64,000 bases of DNA from Globodera rostochiensis (lineage: Eukaryota > Nematoda > Chromadorea > Rhabditida > Heteroderidae): positions 1,757,388-1,821,387 of the forward strand of contig JAEVLN010000009.1 in NCBI GenBank assembly GCA_018350325.1. Reading direction: 5' to 3'. The position numbers were made by a program, and so were the translations under genes. The notes under the pieces are model-generated. The model saw only the letters and a list, made by a program, of their open reading frames with translations, had not been told where the DNA came from and searched no databases. Shown in pieces: positions 1 to 13,000 of the stretch (its first letter is position 1; each line of letters starts with the position of its first letter).

Positions 1-114
1 AGGGGGTTCACAACAGAAGAAATGGGTGCTGGGCACGGGGGGGGGGGGACAAAATGAATGGGGGATTGGCGAAAGGTTCAATGATCGGTCTGCTCGCGTC
101 TGTGAACGTCGCTG

Positions 115-3100
115 TCCGCGACACCCCCTGACTTTGTGTGGCCGGCCCCCTGACCTTGTGTGGCCGCCCCCCCCCTGACTTTGTGTGGCCGGCCCCCTGA
201 CCTTGTGTGGCCGCCCCCCCCCTGACTTTGTGTGGCCGGCCCCCCGACTTTGCGTGGCCGGCCCCCTGACCTTGTGTGGCCGGCCCCCCCCCCTGACTTT
301 GTGTGGCCGGCCCCCCCCCCCTGACTTTGTGTGGCCGGCCCCCTGACCTTGTGTGGCCGGCCCCCTGACCTTGTGTGGCCGGCCCCCTGACCTTGTGTGG
401 CCGGCCCCCCCCCCTGACTTTGTGTGGCCGGCCCCCCCCCCTGACTTTGTGTGGCCGGCCCCCCCGACTTTGCGTGGCCGGCCCCCTGACCTTGTGTGGC
501 CGCCCCCCCCCCTGACTTTGTGTGGCCGGCCCCCCGACTTTGCGTGGCCGGCCCCCTGACCTTGTGTGGCCGGCCCCCCCCCCTGACTTTGTGTGGCCGG
601 CCCCCCGACTTTGCGTGGCCGGCCCCCCCCCCTGACTTTGTGTGGCCGGCCCCCCCCCCCTGACTTTGTGTGGCCGGCCCCCTGACCTTGTGTGGCCGGC
701 CCCCTGACCTTGTGTGGCCGGCCCCCTGACCTTGTGTGGCCGGCCCCCCCCCTGACTTTGTGTGGCCGGCCCCCCCCCCCTGACTTTGTGTGGCCGGCCC
801 CCCCGACTTTGCGTGGCCGGCCCCCTGACTTTGTGTGGCCGGCCCCCTGACCTTGTGTGGCCGGCCTCCCCCCCCTGACTTTGTGTGGCCGGCCCCCCCC
901 TGACTTTGTGTGGCCGGCCCCCCGACTTTGCGTGGCCGGCCCCCCCCTGACCTTGTGTGGCCGGCCCCCCCCCCTGACTTTGTGTGGCCGGCCCCCCCCC
1001 CTGACTTTGTGTGGCCGGCCCCCCCCCTGACTTTGTGTGGCCGGCCCCCCGACTTTGCGTGGCCGGCCCCCCCCCCCTGACCTTGTGTGGCCGGCCCCCC
1101 CCCCTGACTTTGTGTGGCCGGCCCCCCCCTGACTTTGTGTGGCCGGCCCCCCCCCTGACTTTGTGTGGCCGGCCCCCCGACTTTGCGTGGCCGGCCCCCC
1201 CCTGACCTTGTGTGGCCGCCCCCCCCCCTGACTTTGTGTGGCCGGCCCCCTGACCTTGTGTGGCCGGCCCCCTGACCTTGTGTGGCCGGCCCCCCCCCCC
1301 TGACTTTGTGTGGCCGCCCCCCCCTGACCTTGTGTGGCCGGCCCCCCCCCCTGACTTTGTGTGGCCGGCCCCCCGACTTTGCGTGGCCGCCCCCCCCTGA
1401 CCTTGTGTGGCCGGCCCCCCCCCTGACTTTGTGTGGCCGGCCCCCCCGACTTTGCGTGGCCGCCCCCCCCCTGACCTTGTGTGGCCGGCCCCCCCCCCCT
1501 GACTTTGTGTGGCCGCCCCCCCCCCTGACTTTGTGTGGCCGGCCCCCCCCCCTGACCTTGTGTGGCCGGCCCCCCCCCCTGACCTTGTGTGGCCGGCCCC
1601 CCCCTGACCTTGTGTGGCCGGCCCCCCCCCCTGACTTTGTGTGGCCGGCCCCCTGACCTTGTGTGGCCGGCCCCCCCCCTGACTTTGTGTGGCCGGCCCC
1701 CTGACCTTGTGTGGCCGGCCCCCCCCCCCCTGACTTTGTGTGGCCGGCCCCCCGACTTTGCGTGGCCGCCCCCCCCTGACCTTGTGTGGCCGGCCCCCCC
1801 CCTGACTTTGTGTGGCCGGCCCCCTGACCTTGTGTGGCCGGCCCCCCCCCCCTGACTTTGTGTGGCCGGCCCCCCGACTTTGCGTGGCCGCCCCCCCCTG
1901 ACCTTGTGTGGCCGGCCCCCCCCCCTGACTTTGTGTGGCCGGCCCCCCCGACTTTGCGTGGCCGCCCCCCCCCCTGACCTTGTGTGGCCGGCCCCCCCCC
2001 CTGACTTTGTGTGGCCGCCCCCCCCCCTGACTTTGTGTGGCCGGCCCCCCCCCCTGACCTTGTGTGGCCGGCCCCCCCCCCTGACCTTGTGTGGCCGGCC
2101 CCCCCCTGACCTTGTGTGGCCGGCCCCCCCCCCTGACTTTGTGTGGCCGGCCCCCTGACCTTGTGTGGCCGGCCCCCCCCCCTGACTTTGTGTGGCCGGC
2201 CCCCGACTTTGCGTGGCCGGCCCCCCCCCTGACTTTGTGTGGCCGGCCCCCCCCCCCTGACTTTGTGTGGCCGGCCCCCCCCCTGACTTTGTGTGGCCGG
2301 CCCCCCGACTTTGCGTGGCCGGCCCCCCCCCTGACCTTGTGTGGCCGGCCCCCCCCTGACTTTGTGTGGCCGGCCCCCCCCCCTGACTTTGTGTGGCCGC
2401 CCCCCCCCCTGACCTTGTGTGGCCGGCCCCCCCCCCCTGACTTTGTGTGGCCGGCCCCCCGACTTTGCGTGGCCGGCCCCCCCCCTGACCTTGTGTGGCC
2501 GGCCCCCCCCCCCCTGACTTTGTGTGGCCGGCCCCCCCCCTGACCTTGTGTGGCCGGCCCCCCCCCCTGACTTTGTGTGGCCGGCCCCCCGACCTTGTGT
2601 GGCCGGCCCCCTGACCTTGTGTGGCCGGCCCCCCCCCCTGACTTTGTGTGGCCGCCCCCCCCCCTGACTTTGTGTGGCCGGCCCCCTGACCTTGTGTGGC
2701 CGGCCCCCCCCCCTGACTTTGTGTGGCCGGCCCCCTGACCTTGTGTGGCCGGCCCCCTGACCTTGTGTGGCCGGCCCCCCCCCCTGACTTTGTGTGGCCG
2801 GCCCCCCGACTTTGCGTGGCCGGCCCCCCCCCTGACTTTGTGTGCCAGCCCCCTGACCTTGTGTGGCCGGCCCCCCCCCTGACTTTGTGTGGCCGGCCCC
2901 CCGACTTTGCGTGGCCGGCCCCCCCCCTGACCTTGTGTGGCCGGCCCCCCCCCTGACTTTGTGTGGCCGGCCCCCGACTTTGCGTGGCCGGCCCCCCCCC
3001 CCTGACTTTGTGTGGCCGGCCCCCCCCCTGACTTTGGTGGCCGGCCCCCCCCCCTGACTTTGTGTGGCCGGCCCCCCGACTTTGCGTGGCCGGCCCCCCC

Positions 3101-5226
3101 CCTGACCTTGTGTGGCCGGCCCCCCCCCCTGACTTTGTGTGGCCGGCCCCCCCCCTGACTTTGTGTGGCCGCCCCCCCCCCTGAACCTTGTGTGGCCGGC
3201 CCCCCCCCCCCTGACTTTGTGTGGCCGGCCCCCCGACTTTGCGTGGCCGGCCCCCCCCCTGACCTTGTGTGGCCGCCCCCCCCCCTGACTTTTGTGTGGC
3301 CGGCCCCCCCCCCCTGACCTTGTGGTGGCCGGCCCCCCCCTGACTTTGTGTGGCCGTCCCCACGACTTGCGTGGCCGGCCCCCCCCCCCTGACATTGTGT
3401 GGCCGGCCCCCTGACCTTGTGTGGCCGGCCCCCCCCCCTGACTTTGTGTGGCCGGCCCCCTGACTCTTGTGGGGCGCCGGCCCCCTGACCTTGTGTGGCC
3501 GGCCCCCCCCTGACTTGTGTGGGCCGACCCCCCCCCTGACTTTGTGTGGCCGGCCCCCTGAACCCTTGTGGGCCGGCCCCTGACGCTTGTGTGGGCCGGC
3601 CCCCCCCCCTGACTTTGTGTGGCCGGCCCCCTGACCTTGTGTGGCCCGGCCGCCCTGACCTTGTGTGGCCGGCCCCCCCCCCTGACTTGTGGTGGCCGGC
3701 CCCCCCCCTGACTTGTGTGTTGGCCGGCCCCCTGACCTTGTGTGGGCCGGCCCCCCCTGACCGTGGTGTGGCCGGCCCCCCCCCCCCCTGAACTTTGTGT
3801 GGCCGGCCCCCCCTGACTCTTGTGTGGCCGGCCCCCTGACCTTGTGGTGGCCGGCCCCCCCTGACTTAATTGTGTGGCCGGCCCCACCCCTGACTTTGTG
3901 TGGCCGGCCCCCCTGACCTTTGTGTGGCCGGCACCCCTGACCTTGTGTGGCCGGCCCCCCCCCCCATGGACCTTTGTTGTGGCCGGCCCCCCCCCCCCTG
4001 ACTTGTGTGGCCCCGGCCCCCTGACCTTGTGTGGGCCGGGCCCCTGACCCTTGTGTGGCCGGCCCCCCCCCGTGACTTTGTGTGGGCCGGCCCCCCTGAC
4101 CTTGTGTGGCGGCCCCCTGACCTTGTGTTGGCCGGCCCCCCCTGACCTTGTGTGGCCGGCCCCCCCCCTGGACCTTTGTGTGGCCGGCCCCCTGACACCT
4201 TGTGTGGGGGCCGGCCTCCCCTGACCTTGTGTGGCCGGCCCCCCCCCCGTACTTTGTGTGGCCGCCCCTGACCGTTGGGTGGCCGGCCCCCTGACCTTGT
4301 TGTGGCCGGCCCCCTGACCCTTGTGTGGCCCGGCCCCCACTGACCTTGTGTGGCCGGCCCCCCCCCCCTATTGTGTGGGCCGGCCCCCCCCCCGGACTTT
4401 GTTTGGCGGCCCCCTGGACCTTGTGTGGCCGGCCCCCTGCCTTGTGTGGGGCCGTCCCCCTACCTTGTGTGGCCGGCACCCCCCCCCTGACTTATGTCTC
4501 CTGGCCGGAGCCCCCCCCCCTGACTTTGTTGTGCGCCCCCCCCTGACTTTGGTGTGGCCGGCCCCCCTGACCTTGGGTGGCCGGCCTCGCACCTGTGTGG
4601 CCGCCCCCCCCCTCCCCCCTCGGCTGAACTTTGTGTGGCCGGCCCCACCCCTGAACTTTGTGTGGCCGCCCCCTGACCTTGTGTGGACGGCCCCCCCCCC
4701 CCTTACTTTTGTGTGGCCGCCCCCCCGACTTTTGCGTGCCGCCCCCCTTGTTGTGGCCGGCCCACCACCCCTGACTTTGTGGGCCGGCCCCCTGACCTTG
4801 TGTGGCCGGCCCCCCCCCCCCCCCCGCTGACTTTGTGTGGCCGGCCCCCCGACTTTGCGTGGCCGGCCCCCCCCCCCCCTGACTTTGTGTGCCAGCCCCT
4901 GACCTTGTGTGGCCGGCCCCCCCCCTGACTTTGTGTGGCCGGCCCCCCCCCCCCTGACCTTGTGTGGCCGGCCCCCTGACCTTGTGTGGCCGGCCCCCCC
5001 CCTGACTTTGTGTGGCCGGCCCCCTGACCTTGTGTGGCCGGCCCCCCCCCTGACTTTGTGTGGCCGGCCCCCTGACCTTGTGTGGCCGCCCCCCCCCCTG
5101 ACTTTGTGTGGCCGGCCCCCCTGACCTTGTGTGGCCGGCCCCCCCCCCTGACTTTGTGTGGCCGGCCCCCCCCCCTGACTTTGTGTGGCCGGCCCCCTGA
5201 CCTTGTGTGGCCGGCCCCCCCCCTGA
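115..5226. repeat. GC-rich minisatellite array of about 5.1 kb
   Basis: Head-to-tail units of about 21-28 bp with the core TGACTTTGTGTGGCCGG followed by a C run of variable length. Three unit types recur: one with TGACTTTG, one with TGACCTTG, and one that loses the T and reads CGACTTTGCGTGG. The third type usually follows the first and precedes the second, which suggests a higher-order unit. One strand is strongly C-rich and the other G-rich with many G runs. No unit contains a stop codon when read on the minus strand, so very long ORFs appear there by chance. Bases 1-114 before the array show no gene. Confidence 0.97.
3340..4860. other. Indel-rich central part of the minisatellite
   Basis: Units in this stretch carry many single-base gains and losses, such as TTGTTGTGG, TGTGGGGCGCCGG and GACGCTTGTG, whereas units before about 3000 and after about 4800 are clean apart from the C-run length. 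This may be uncorrected long-read consensus in the middle of a long array, or an older, decayed block. Confidence 0.6.
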
Positions 5227-5518
5227 GTTACCAACAATTGATTTGAGCAATTCCCTGTCTCAAATTTTAAAAATTTTGAGACCCGAGCCCTGATTTAACT
5301 ATGCTACTCAGACCTAGTAACCCTTTTATGGGGGCTTGAACCTATTTTAGGCCATCTGAAGATTTTTTGTGCCTATTTCGCCATTTTTTGCAAAAAATTT
5401 CTTAAGAAAAATGCAATAAAATTCGCTTTTTCTTGTTAAGATCCTTTAAAGAAATTTTTTTTCTTGACCAAAAACGCACCCCATAAAATCAAATAATTTA
5501 CACTACGGAAAAAATTGG

Positions 5519-5820
5519 TATGAAATTTCGAGTCCTTTCTGTTGAAATATTCTGAGAAAATTGTCGTTAATAAATCCTTTTGGACAACAGCATAAGCTCA
5601 AAATGACATCTTATGCTAGAGAATTAATCATAATAATTCAAATTGTATGAAATTCCGAGTCCTTTCTGTTGAAATATTCTGAGAAAATTGTCGTTAATAA
5701 ATCCTTTTGGACAACAGCATAAGCTCAAAATGACATCTTATGCTAGAGAATTAATCATAATATTCAAATTGTATGAAATTCCGAGTCCTTTCTGTTGAAA
5801 TATTCTGAGTTGGATTGTGC
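5519..5820. repeat. Tandem duplication with a 127-bp period
   Basis: A block starting TATGAAATTYCGAGTCC at 5519 repeats at 5646 and again, in part, at 5772. The first two copies are nearly identical. The whole stretch 5227-6533 holds no gene that I can support; besides this repeat it contains AT-rich sequence and a pyrimidine tract. Confidence 0.9.
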
Positions 5821-5889
5821 AGACATGTAACTCTCTTCATACAAGAATCTCGAGAGGGGGAAATTGAACGGAATGACGTCATCTCCTCC

Positions 5890-6190
5890 CCGAAGGGTTG
5901 TTTGGAGACTACACCGTTGTACTTCCCTCTGCCTTTCCTCCTCTCTCTTTTGTCTGTATTCTCTCTTTTTTTGTTCTTTTTTTCTTTTCACACTATCGCT
6001 TTTCGTCCTTTTTCCTTCTTTCTTTAACTTCTCTCTTTTCTTTCTTTGTCTCTCTTTTCTTTTTCTTTGCCTCTTACTCTTTCTTCTGTCTTGCTTATTT
6101 CCTACTCTACCCTCCCCGCCTCCCTTTTTTCTCTCTCTCTCTCTCTGTTCGCTCTCTTTTCTTTCCGTCTTTGGCCTCATTTCTTTTCGC
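5890..6190. repeat. Long polypyrimidine tract
   Basis: About 300 bp of nearly pure C/T on the plus strand (CTCTCTTTT-type sequence). It explains the overlapping ORFs rich in Phe/Ser/Leu on plus and Lys/Arg/Glu on minus. No domain or splice pattern supports coding. Confidence 0.85.
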
Positions 6191-6533
6191 TTTTCAAATG
6201 TACTTGGCGGCATCCATTTACTTACTATGCCAAAATCGATGCAAAAATAGGCCCAAAAAGCTTGTCCAAGCTTGGAGAAAATTGTTCGCAGCCGCCCGTC
6301 GGAGCTCGTTTTTGCGAGGACTCTATTTCCTCCGAGAAATATACGTTCATTTGCCCCCACCCAAAGTCCCAAGAGAACGAAGTGGGCGTTTGGTGAGAAT
6401 GATTGGCATACATATTTGTTGGGATGGCATTTTAATTGTTATGCCACACATAATCAGTCGAATACAATTTCTCGAACCCCCCTAGGCTTTTAGTAGTCAG
6501 GATTTTGAGGTCGCGTCCACTTTTGTGTTCTGA

Positions 6534-6660
6534 TTAGAGCTCACACCGGCCCGGGGCCCGGCAGTTACGATCCGGGTGATTTGGTAAAACCCTGCCCGGT
6601 CCGGGATGCTGGAAAAAAACCGGGTACCCAGGCCGGCTTTTTCAAAATTCCGAGCTCTAA
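6534..6660. repeat. Small element with TTAGAGCTC inverted ends
   Basis: A GC-rich 127-bp segment bounded by TTAGAGCTC and its complement GAGCTCTAA, with several CCGG/CCCGG motifs inside. It lies upstream of complexin. A clean target duplication was not found. Confidence 0.5.
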
Positions 6661-6971
6661 TAAAAACGACCCTGAGCTTTAACGTAAATCTTTAAAATCC
6701 TTATAGTTTTTTAGTGCTCAATCACAGAACAAAAATGCCGAGAATTTGGCGAACTTTACCGGAAATTAAATCTCCGAATGCGAAGACCAAACGCAAACAT
6801 TCATTTCAACCGACTGATTGGCGGTGCATAAAAAGCTTAGATAAACGTTCGGCCTTCTTTCAATAAATTTGCATACATTTAAATATTATTTTTAATCATT
6901 TTAGAATTAAATTTTTGTTGTTTAAATTGTCCACAAAAAGACGGTCAGACTGAAAAAATTTTTGTGCAAAA

Positions 6972-8259
6972 ATGGCCGGCTTTCTGATGAAACAAATGGT
7001 GGGCAACAAATTTGACGAAGTGACAAACAAATTGGGCGGCGATGATGAGCCAAAAGTGGTGGAGGGCGAGGACCCGGAGGTGTGCACCAAAAAATATTGC
7101 GACAAATCATCGAATTTTGACATTTAAAAAACAAATTTTTACGTAAGATTGATCAAATTTTATACCCAAAAAACTGTTTAAGAGTTTCTAATTAAAAGTG
7201 TGAACATCCCCCCGCCATTGTTTTATTCAGGTGATCGCGGCTCGTCAGGAGCTGGAGGAGCGTCGGAAGGAAAAGCATCGTAAAATGGAAGTGGAACGGG
7301 AGAAAATGCGCGACCAAATCCGCAACAAATACAGTCTGCACAAGAAAGTTGGTGAAAAATTCCAAAAAAAAAATTTTTTGTTTAAAAACGGACATTTTGG
7401 CGAAAATTGGTCCAAAATTTGATAAAAATTTGGTAATTTTTTTGTTTAGGACGAAAGCAGCTCAATGGGCTCCGGTTTTGACGATGGCCGTGTGGGTGCC
7501 GCGCGAAAGAAGTCCCCAGAAGAGTTGGCAGCCGAATTGGCGGCGGAGGAGGACTCCATCATTGGCCAACTTGGCCTCACTGAACAAGTGGAGGTGGGGG
7601 GTGACGACCCTGTTCTGTTTTTTTTTGTTTGAAATCCAAACAATTTAATTGAGATTCAACTAGGGTTGGGACCCCGACGTCGGGGTTGACAAATTGCGGG
7701 GTTCGGGGACAAAAAATTCCGACAAAAAAGTCGGGGTTTTTGCACTAAAACCTCGAAGATTTAGAAATTCGGGGTCGGGGGACGAAAACCCCGACAAAAA
7801 AGTCGTGGTCCGGGGTCGGGGCCCCAACCCTAGATTCAACCAAATCAAATTTCTGTGTACTCTGGGGTAGAGAGAGAGAGAGTTTAAAATTTCAACAACA
7901 AAAAAACCACCAGCAACATCAGAGAATGGGGACGTTTTTGGTTAATCTGGGATTGACCAAAATTCCTGGTCTCCAGCTTTGTTATTGTTCATGGCCATTG
8001 GATTCAAATCTGATTATCCATTTGGACTGGACAAATTTTTGGCTCCAAATCCACCAATTTAAGAAAACAAATTGCACGTCCAAAAAATACCAAATATTTA
8101 TTTCTTCAATTTACTCAAAAATATTAACAAAAATCCCTTAAAAAATAAAAAAATAAATCTACAAGAAATAATTTAAAACTTTTGTTGTTGCAGAAGGCCA
8201 AAACGGCAGTGAACTCGGCACTGGACACTGTGAAGAACTTTTTGCCGTTTGGGAAATGA
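6972..8259 (+). CDS. cpx: Complexin, complete four-exon gene
   Basis: Complexin binds assembled SNARE complexes at synapses and clamps or promotes vesicle fusion. Exons are 6972-7079, 7231-7347, 7450-7593 and 8194-8259. All introns are GT-AG in phase 0 and the product is 144 residues, close to the roughly 143 known for nematode complexin. The N-terminus starts MAGFLMKQMVGNKFD. Exon 2 encodes the charged accessory and central helices (EERRKEKHRKMEVEREKMR), the SNARE-binding part. Exon 3 has the acidic linker and the motif GQLGLTEQVE. Exon 4 gives an amphipathic tail ending KNFLPFGK, typical of membrane-binding complexin C-termini. Start chosen at the only ATG in frame with this N-terminus. Intron 3 carries a 172-bp transposable element. 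A possible polyadenylation signal lies near 8805. Confidence 0.96.
7661..7832. mobile_element. hAT-type MITE in complexin intron 3
   Basis: A 172-bp element with inverted ends TAGGGTTGGGRCCCCGAC / complement. It is flanked by a perfect 8-bp target duplication, gattcaac, at 7653-7660 and 7833-7840. Eight-base duplications and TAGNG ends fit the hAT superfamily. The inside is made of repeated CCCCGAC/GTCGGGG words. There is no coding capacity. Confidence 0.9.
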
Positions 8260-10065
8260 TTCGTAAAGTGAAAATGGGAAAAGAAAATCTCATCAATTTG
8301 AATACAAAAAAAAATTCCCCGATTTTTTTTACACAAACGCCTGCCACGCGGTAGGGGAATTAAATTCTAAAAAATTGAAATTTGATTCTCGGAAATTGAT
8401 ACTTCAACCAACCCACCGATGGCATTGGCACTCCCCCCAAAACGACTTCAATTTTTGTGGCATTTTTTATGCTTTTATTTAATTGAGAATGGTCCGCCGG
8501 TGATAGTCGGTATGGCGCGCAATTTCAATTTTTGGTTGCTGTTTTAAATTGCAAAAGACCCGTTATGGCCAAATTGCTTTAAATTATTGGCAAAAATCCC
8601 ACTATTACGCGTCCTCTACAAGACTTTTACTTTTAGTCCAAATTTTTTGCTTTTTCAAAAATCTCCAATAATCCTTGATCAATAAGACACACATAATCCA
8701 ATTTTATACTACACACATTCCTCCTATTTCCATCATTTATGTATAGCACAATACTATAATTTTACAATGTTTTTTTTTCCACTTTCCTGTCCTGTGGCAT
8801 AAGATGAATAAAAAATTTTGAATGGTTTAAAATATTTTATTCGTTAATTTTTCCAAAAATCCAATCGCTAATATGCTTCACAGCCCTGACTGGATCGGGT
8901 GGTTGTTTGTAGGGAGTACGGAAAATTGGGCACCAAGGAAAGCCATTTGACAGCATTTAGACTGGAGAATCTTTTTTGCAAAAAAAAATCTAACATTTAA
9001 AAAAAAGATAGTGCAAGGTTGCACATCAAAATCCGGATCCCAAATTTTCAAAATGCCGGACTCGGCTCTTTTGATCTGACTCTGATCAGGCCTTTCATTC
9101 ATTGATCACTTTGATCAGAGGTCTCTTGTGATCGGTTCACAGGCGCTCACAATTCATACAAATTACGATTTATTGCAATTTACTGATACAGCGTGTGAAA
9201 ATGATCTGAAATCACAGCAAATGGGAGTGTGTGGTGTCTGTCCTGTTCAAATGGTACAATTTGAAAAAGGCAATATCCCCCAAATTTATGCATTTTTTTG
9301 TATGAAACAAATTGTGATGATATTCTTTGGAGCAAAAAATCAACAAAATTAGTGATGGATATGCGAACATTGATCGATGAACACACGGGGATCAATCACA
9401 AAGGTGTGAATTTTAATATTATTACCCTTAAATTTTGTAACAAATCCCCGGATCTGGAGGAGTGATTAGTCCCAAAATCGTTTTGTTTTTCATTTTTTAA
9501 AATTTATATTTGAAAATTTTCGCGCAATTTCAATGCCTTCGAAATGACAACAAATGTTGTGCTTTAATAAATATGCATATGCCAGAGTATAACTTAACAA
9601 AAAAAGTATAAATGGAAAAAAATTGCAAAAAAAGAAGCGTGAGAAAACAAAAGGTGAAAAATCAGAACACAAATTGGATATAATGAATGCCTGGCACTTT
9701 AACACGCAACACAACAACAACAACAACAAAAAACGGCATTTTGGAGTCCCCCGAATTCGAACAAAATTTCAAAAATTTAAATCACCAAAAACATTATTAT
9801 TATGCACAAATCCGGGAACACATTTTACACCGCCACATCAACACAATTCGCACTTTTAATTTCCGATGTTTTAAAAAATGTAACATTTCCGACAAGAAAA
9901 ATTTACAAAAAAAATGCAAATTGAATGGGGGGTAAAATGGAAGAGGGTGGGTGACGACAACAACAACAACAAAAAAAACATTTACACAAATTTACACATT
10001 TTTTGTTTCCCGCCGACGACAAATTGTGTCCGTTTCGGTGGTTGTTGTTGTTGGCTGTACACGCT
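8260..10065. other. AT-rich intergenic region between convergent genes
   Basis: This spans the complexin 3' UTR and the 3' flank of the MFSD14-like gene. It contains (AAC)n microsatellites near 9710-9728 and 9957-9972. Short ORFs here lack splice or domain support, and I see no gene. Confidence 0.7.
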
Positions 10066-13000
10066 CTACTCGTTGGCCGCCTTCTCGCCGTTGTCGTCAA
10101 TTAACAACGTGGCCGCGTCCGTTTGATGGTGCCGCGATGTGCCACCACCGCCGCCGGCGCCACGCCTCAGCAACAACAGGCGCTTCCGGGCAGGCACCAA
10201 CGACCAATTCAACAGGATGGCCATGAACACGAGCAGTGCAGCGCAAAGGAAGGGCGGGCCCGGGACCAGACCCTGCGGGGAGGGGAGAAAAATGAATTTT
10301 CTTTAAAAAAATTATCCAAAATTTAGAAAAGCGCCTAGCCCCCGTCTGGAAAAATTGAAAATTTCCGGAATATAGACTTCTTTCTTACAATTTTGAAACC
10401 GTCTTGCACTTCCTTACAATTTCCGGATTTCAAAACCGTCATTGAATTAAAAATTCATATTATTTTTTTCAAAAAAAAATATTAAAAAATAAAAACCATC
10501 GCCTCGTCGTTGAACGGCTTCAACCGCTCCTGCTGTGCACTGCTTTTGTTCGGCGCAATGATTTGCTTGAAGGGCGGCAGCCGAATGTTCGGCACCGGAA
10601 ATTGTGGGCCAACACCAATGTGCCCGGCACTCTCCTCATCCGACGACAAGTCCATGTTGAACGCGTAGAAGATCAGGCCGAAAAAGGCGGGGCCCATGCC
10701 CTGGCACAGACCACGGATGCCTTTAAAAAAAGTTTTTCATTGATTGTTCTACAAAATTTTTCACAAATTCCATTAGAACTTGTACGGTCAACCCTTTTTT
10801 CACGTCAGATTTCAATCCAAAATTTAATTTTTTTTAAAAAGTAAAAAATGTGGAGGCGGTAATAGCAAACTTTTTATTTTTCCGCCGTTCACACAAAACT
10901 TTAATTTTAAAACAAAAACTCAAGACTTAATCGACAAGTGATTGCGATTTTAGATTTTCGACAATTTTTAATGTTTGATCTTTTCTATATTTTTTTAATA
11001 AAATTCCACAACTTTTAAAAACGCTACCGCTCAAAATGCCTTGGACAGTGCCCTGCAGTTCCTTGTCCGTCTGCAGTGAAACAAATGCGGAGATGGCCGG
11101 ATACGACGTTTGGGAAAGGGCGGCGAACAGTCCGGCGCCCCACATCCTAAAAAATAAATGCATTTTTTGATTTAAAATTTTTTTTTAATTTAAGCCTTAC
11201 ATCCAATGCGCAGAGCCAAGGCCATACCAGACTGAAAATTGGGAAAAAAAATTAAGGTTTTTTTTGTTGCTTTTTTTTCTTCTACCCAACTGGATGAACT
11301 GGAAGAGCAGACCAAGCGTAATTGGAGACTAAAATGTTGTTTTTAAAACTGATTTTGTTTAAAAATGGGGCAAACATTCAATTAAACAAACAAACTTTAG
11401 GCCCATATCGTTGCGTGATCAACAGCAGAAAGCCGGTCTGACTGAACACGGACAGCACGCCCACATAGGCAATAAACAGTGCGACTGCCTCGGGCGAAAA
11501 GCCGACAACCTAAGGGCAAAATTGCAAAATATATTAAAGAAAATGCAAATTTTTTTGCAGGAATGCCATCCCCAATATAATTCCGGCACAAAATGCTGAA
11601 AAAATGAAAAACCCTTTTTTGTTGTCGTTTATAAAATTCAGGAATTCCAGTCCCCCAAAAAATTCTGGCACAAAATTCGAAAAACTTTTTGCTCCCATCC
11701 CACACCAACCAACCAAGCGTAGGTAGACAAAGAAGCAGCTGAACTGGCCCGCCTCGGGCAAATAGCTGAGGAACACGATGGCACACAGGCGCAACACGGT
11801 CGGATCATCGCGCAAAAAGCGCAGCACAAACAGCGGGTCTGTGCCTTCAATTTTCAGCAGCGAAACTGAACACACAATTTGGGTGTACATCAACAACAAT
11901 TTTTGCCCGAACGGCTCCAAAACCTCTGCCGGAGGCGGAATCGGGGGAATGCCCTGCAGCGCCGCCAGCACCACCGCCGCCGCCTTCCCCGCCGGCGACC
12001 GGCTTCAATGACTCGGGCACGCACAGCGCAATGAACAGCAAGTCCAGCGCAGCGATGCCGGTTGCTAGCAGTACAACCGCGTTGTCGGAATACACACTGC
12101 TCAGGTAGGCTCCCAGCGCCTATGAAAACAGACATACTAGTAGAATTTTGTTTTAGTCCTATTTTTGTTCAGAAAAAATGTTCAACAAATTTCCCCGCCA
12201 CCCAAAAATTCGATTGACTCTTGGACCAATTTTTGAGAAAAATGCGCAAAAATGTTTTTGATTGAATATCGCTAAAATGTTTAAAATTTGATTGAAATTC
12301 GATAAAATGTTTAAAATTTGATTGAAAACGCGCGAAAAGGTTTAAAATTTGATTGAAAATGCGCACAAAAATGTTTAAAATTTGATTGAAAACGCGCGAA
12401 AAGGTTTAAAATTTGATTGAAAATGCGCACAAAAATGTTTTGAAAATCCGCTAATACGTTTATAATTGGATTGAAAATTAGCTATTTGCCGGTAACGCCT
12501 ACGGGGACACAGAACAAAATTAAAAAAAAATGTATTTGTAAGGAATTTACAGGCGATGTGACCAGCGAGGCGGCAAACGTGGCGGAGACCAGCCCGCACG
12601 CGGTTGTCCGCTCGTGCCGTTCCGTTATGTCCGCCACGTAGGCCAACACGACGCTGAACGTGACGGAAAACAGCCCGCTCAGGGTGAACAGCGTGAAATA
12701 CCACCTAAAAATTGGCAAAAAAATTTTTTTGTCGATTAGAGGGTGTAAGTATGTTTCCAAAAAAAAAAGACACAAATTTTCAAAAACAAAACCTAACCAG
12801 GCTGAAATTTTGAGGCACGGAATGGGCACACAAGTGAAGAAAACGGTGAGCAAAAGGAACGGTTTCCGTCCACAAACATCCGACAGAGCGCCGATTAGCG
12901 GCGAGCTGAGGAAGGAGAGAATGCCCTGAAAAACAAAACAATTCGTTTTTTTGATAGTAACACCCACGCCTATAAAAATGAGAAATTTTCACATTTTAAT

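Noticed and set aside
78..5250. Very long minus-strand ORFs, one of 1420 codons, and many plus-strand ORFs with repeated AGHTKSGG, RPHKVRG or PATQSQG peptides
   Set aside because: They come from the minisatellite, whose units lack stops in all three minus frames; the frame changes whenever the C run changes length. There is no start context, domain or splice signal.
5764..6485. Lys/Arg/Glu-rich and Phe/Ser/Leu-rich ORFs
   Set aside because: They are translations of a polypyrimidine tract on opposite strands.
9951..10326. Plus-strand ORFs over the last MFSD14-like exon
   Set aside because: They are antisense shadows of the GC-rich exon 10066-10272, which has clear homology on the minus strand.
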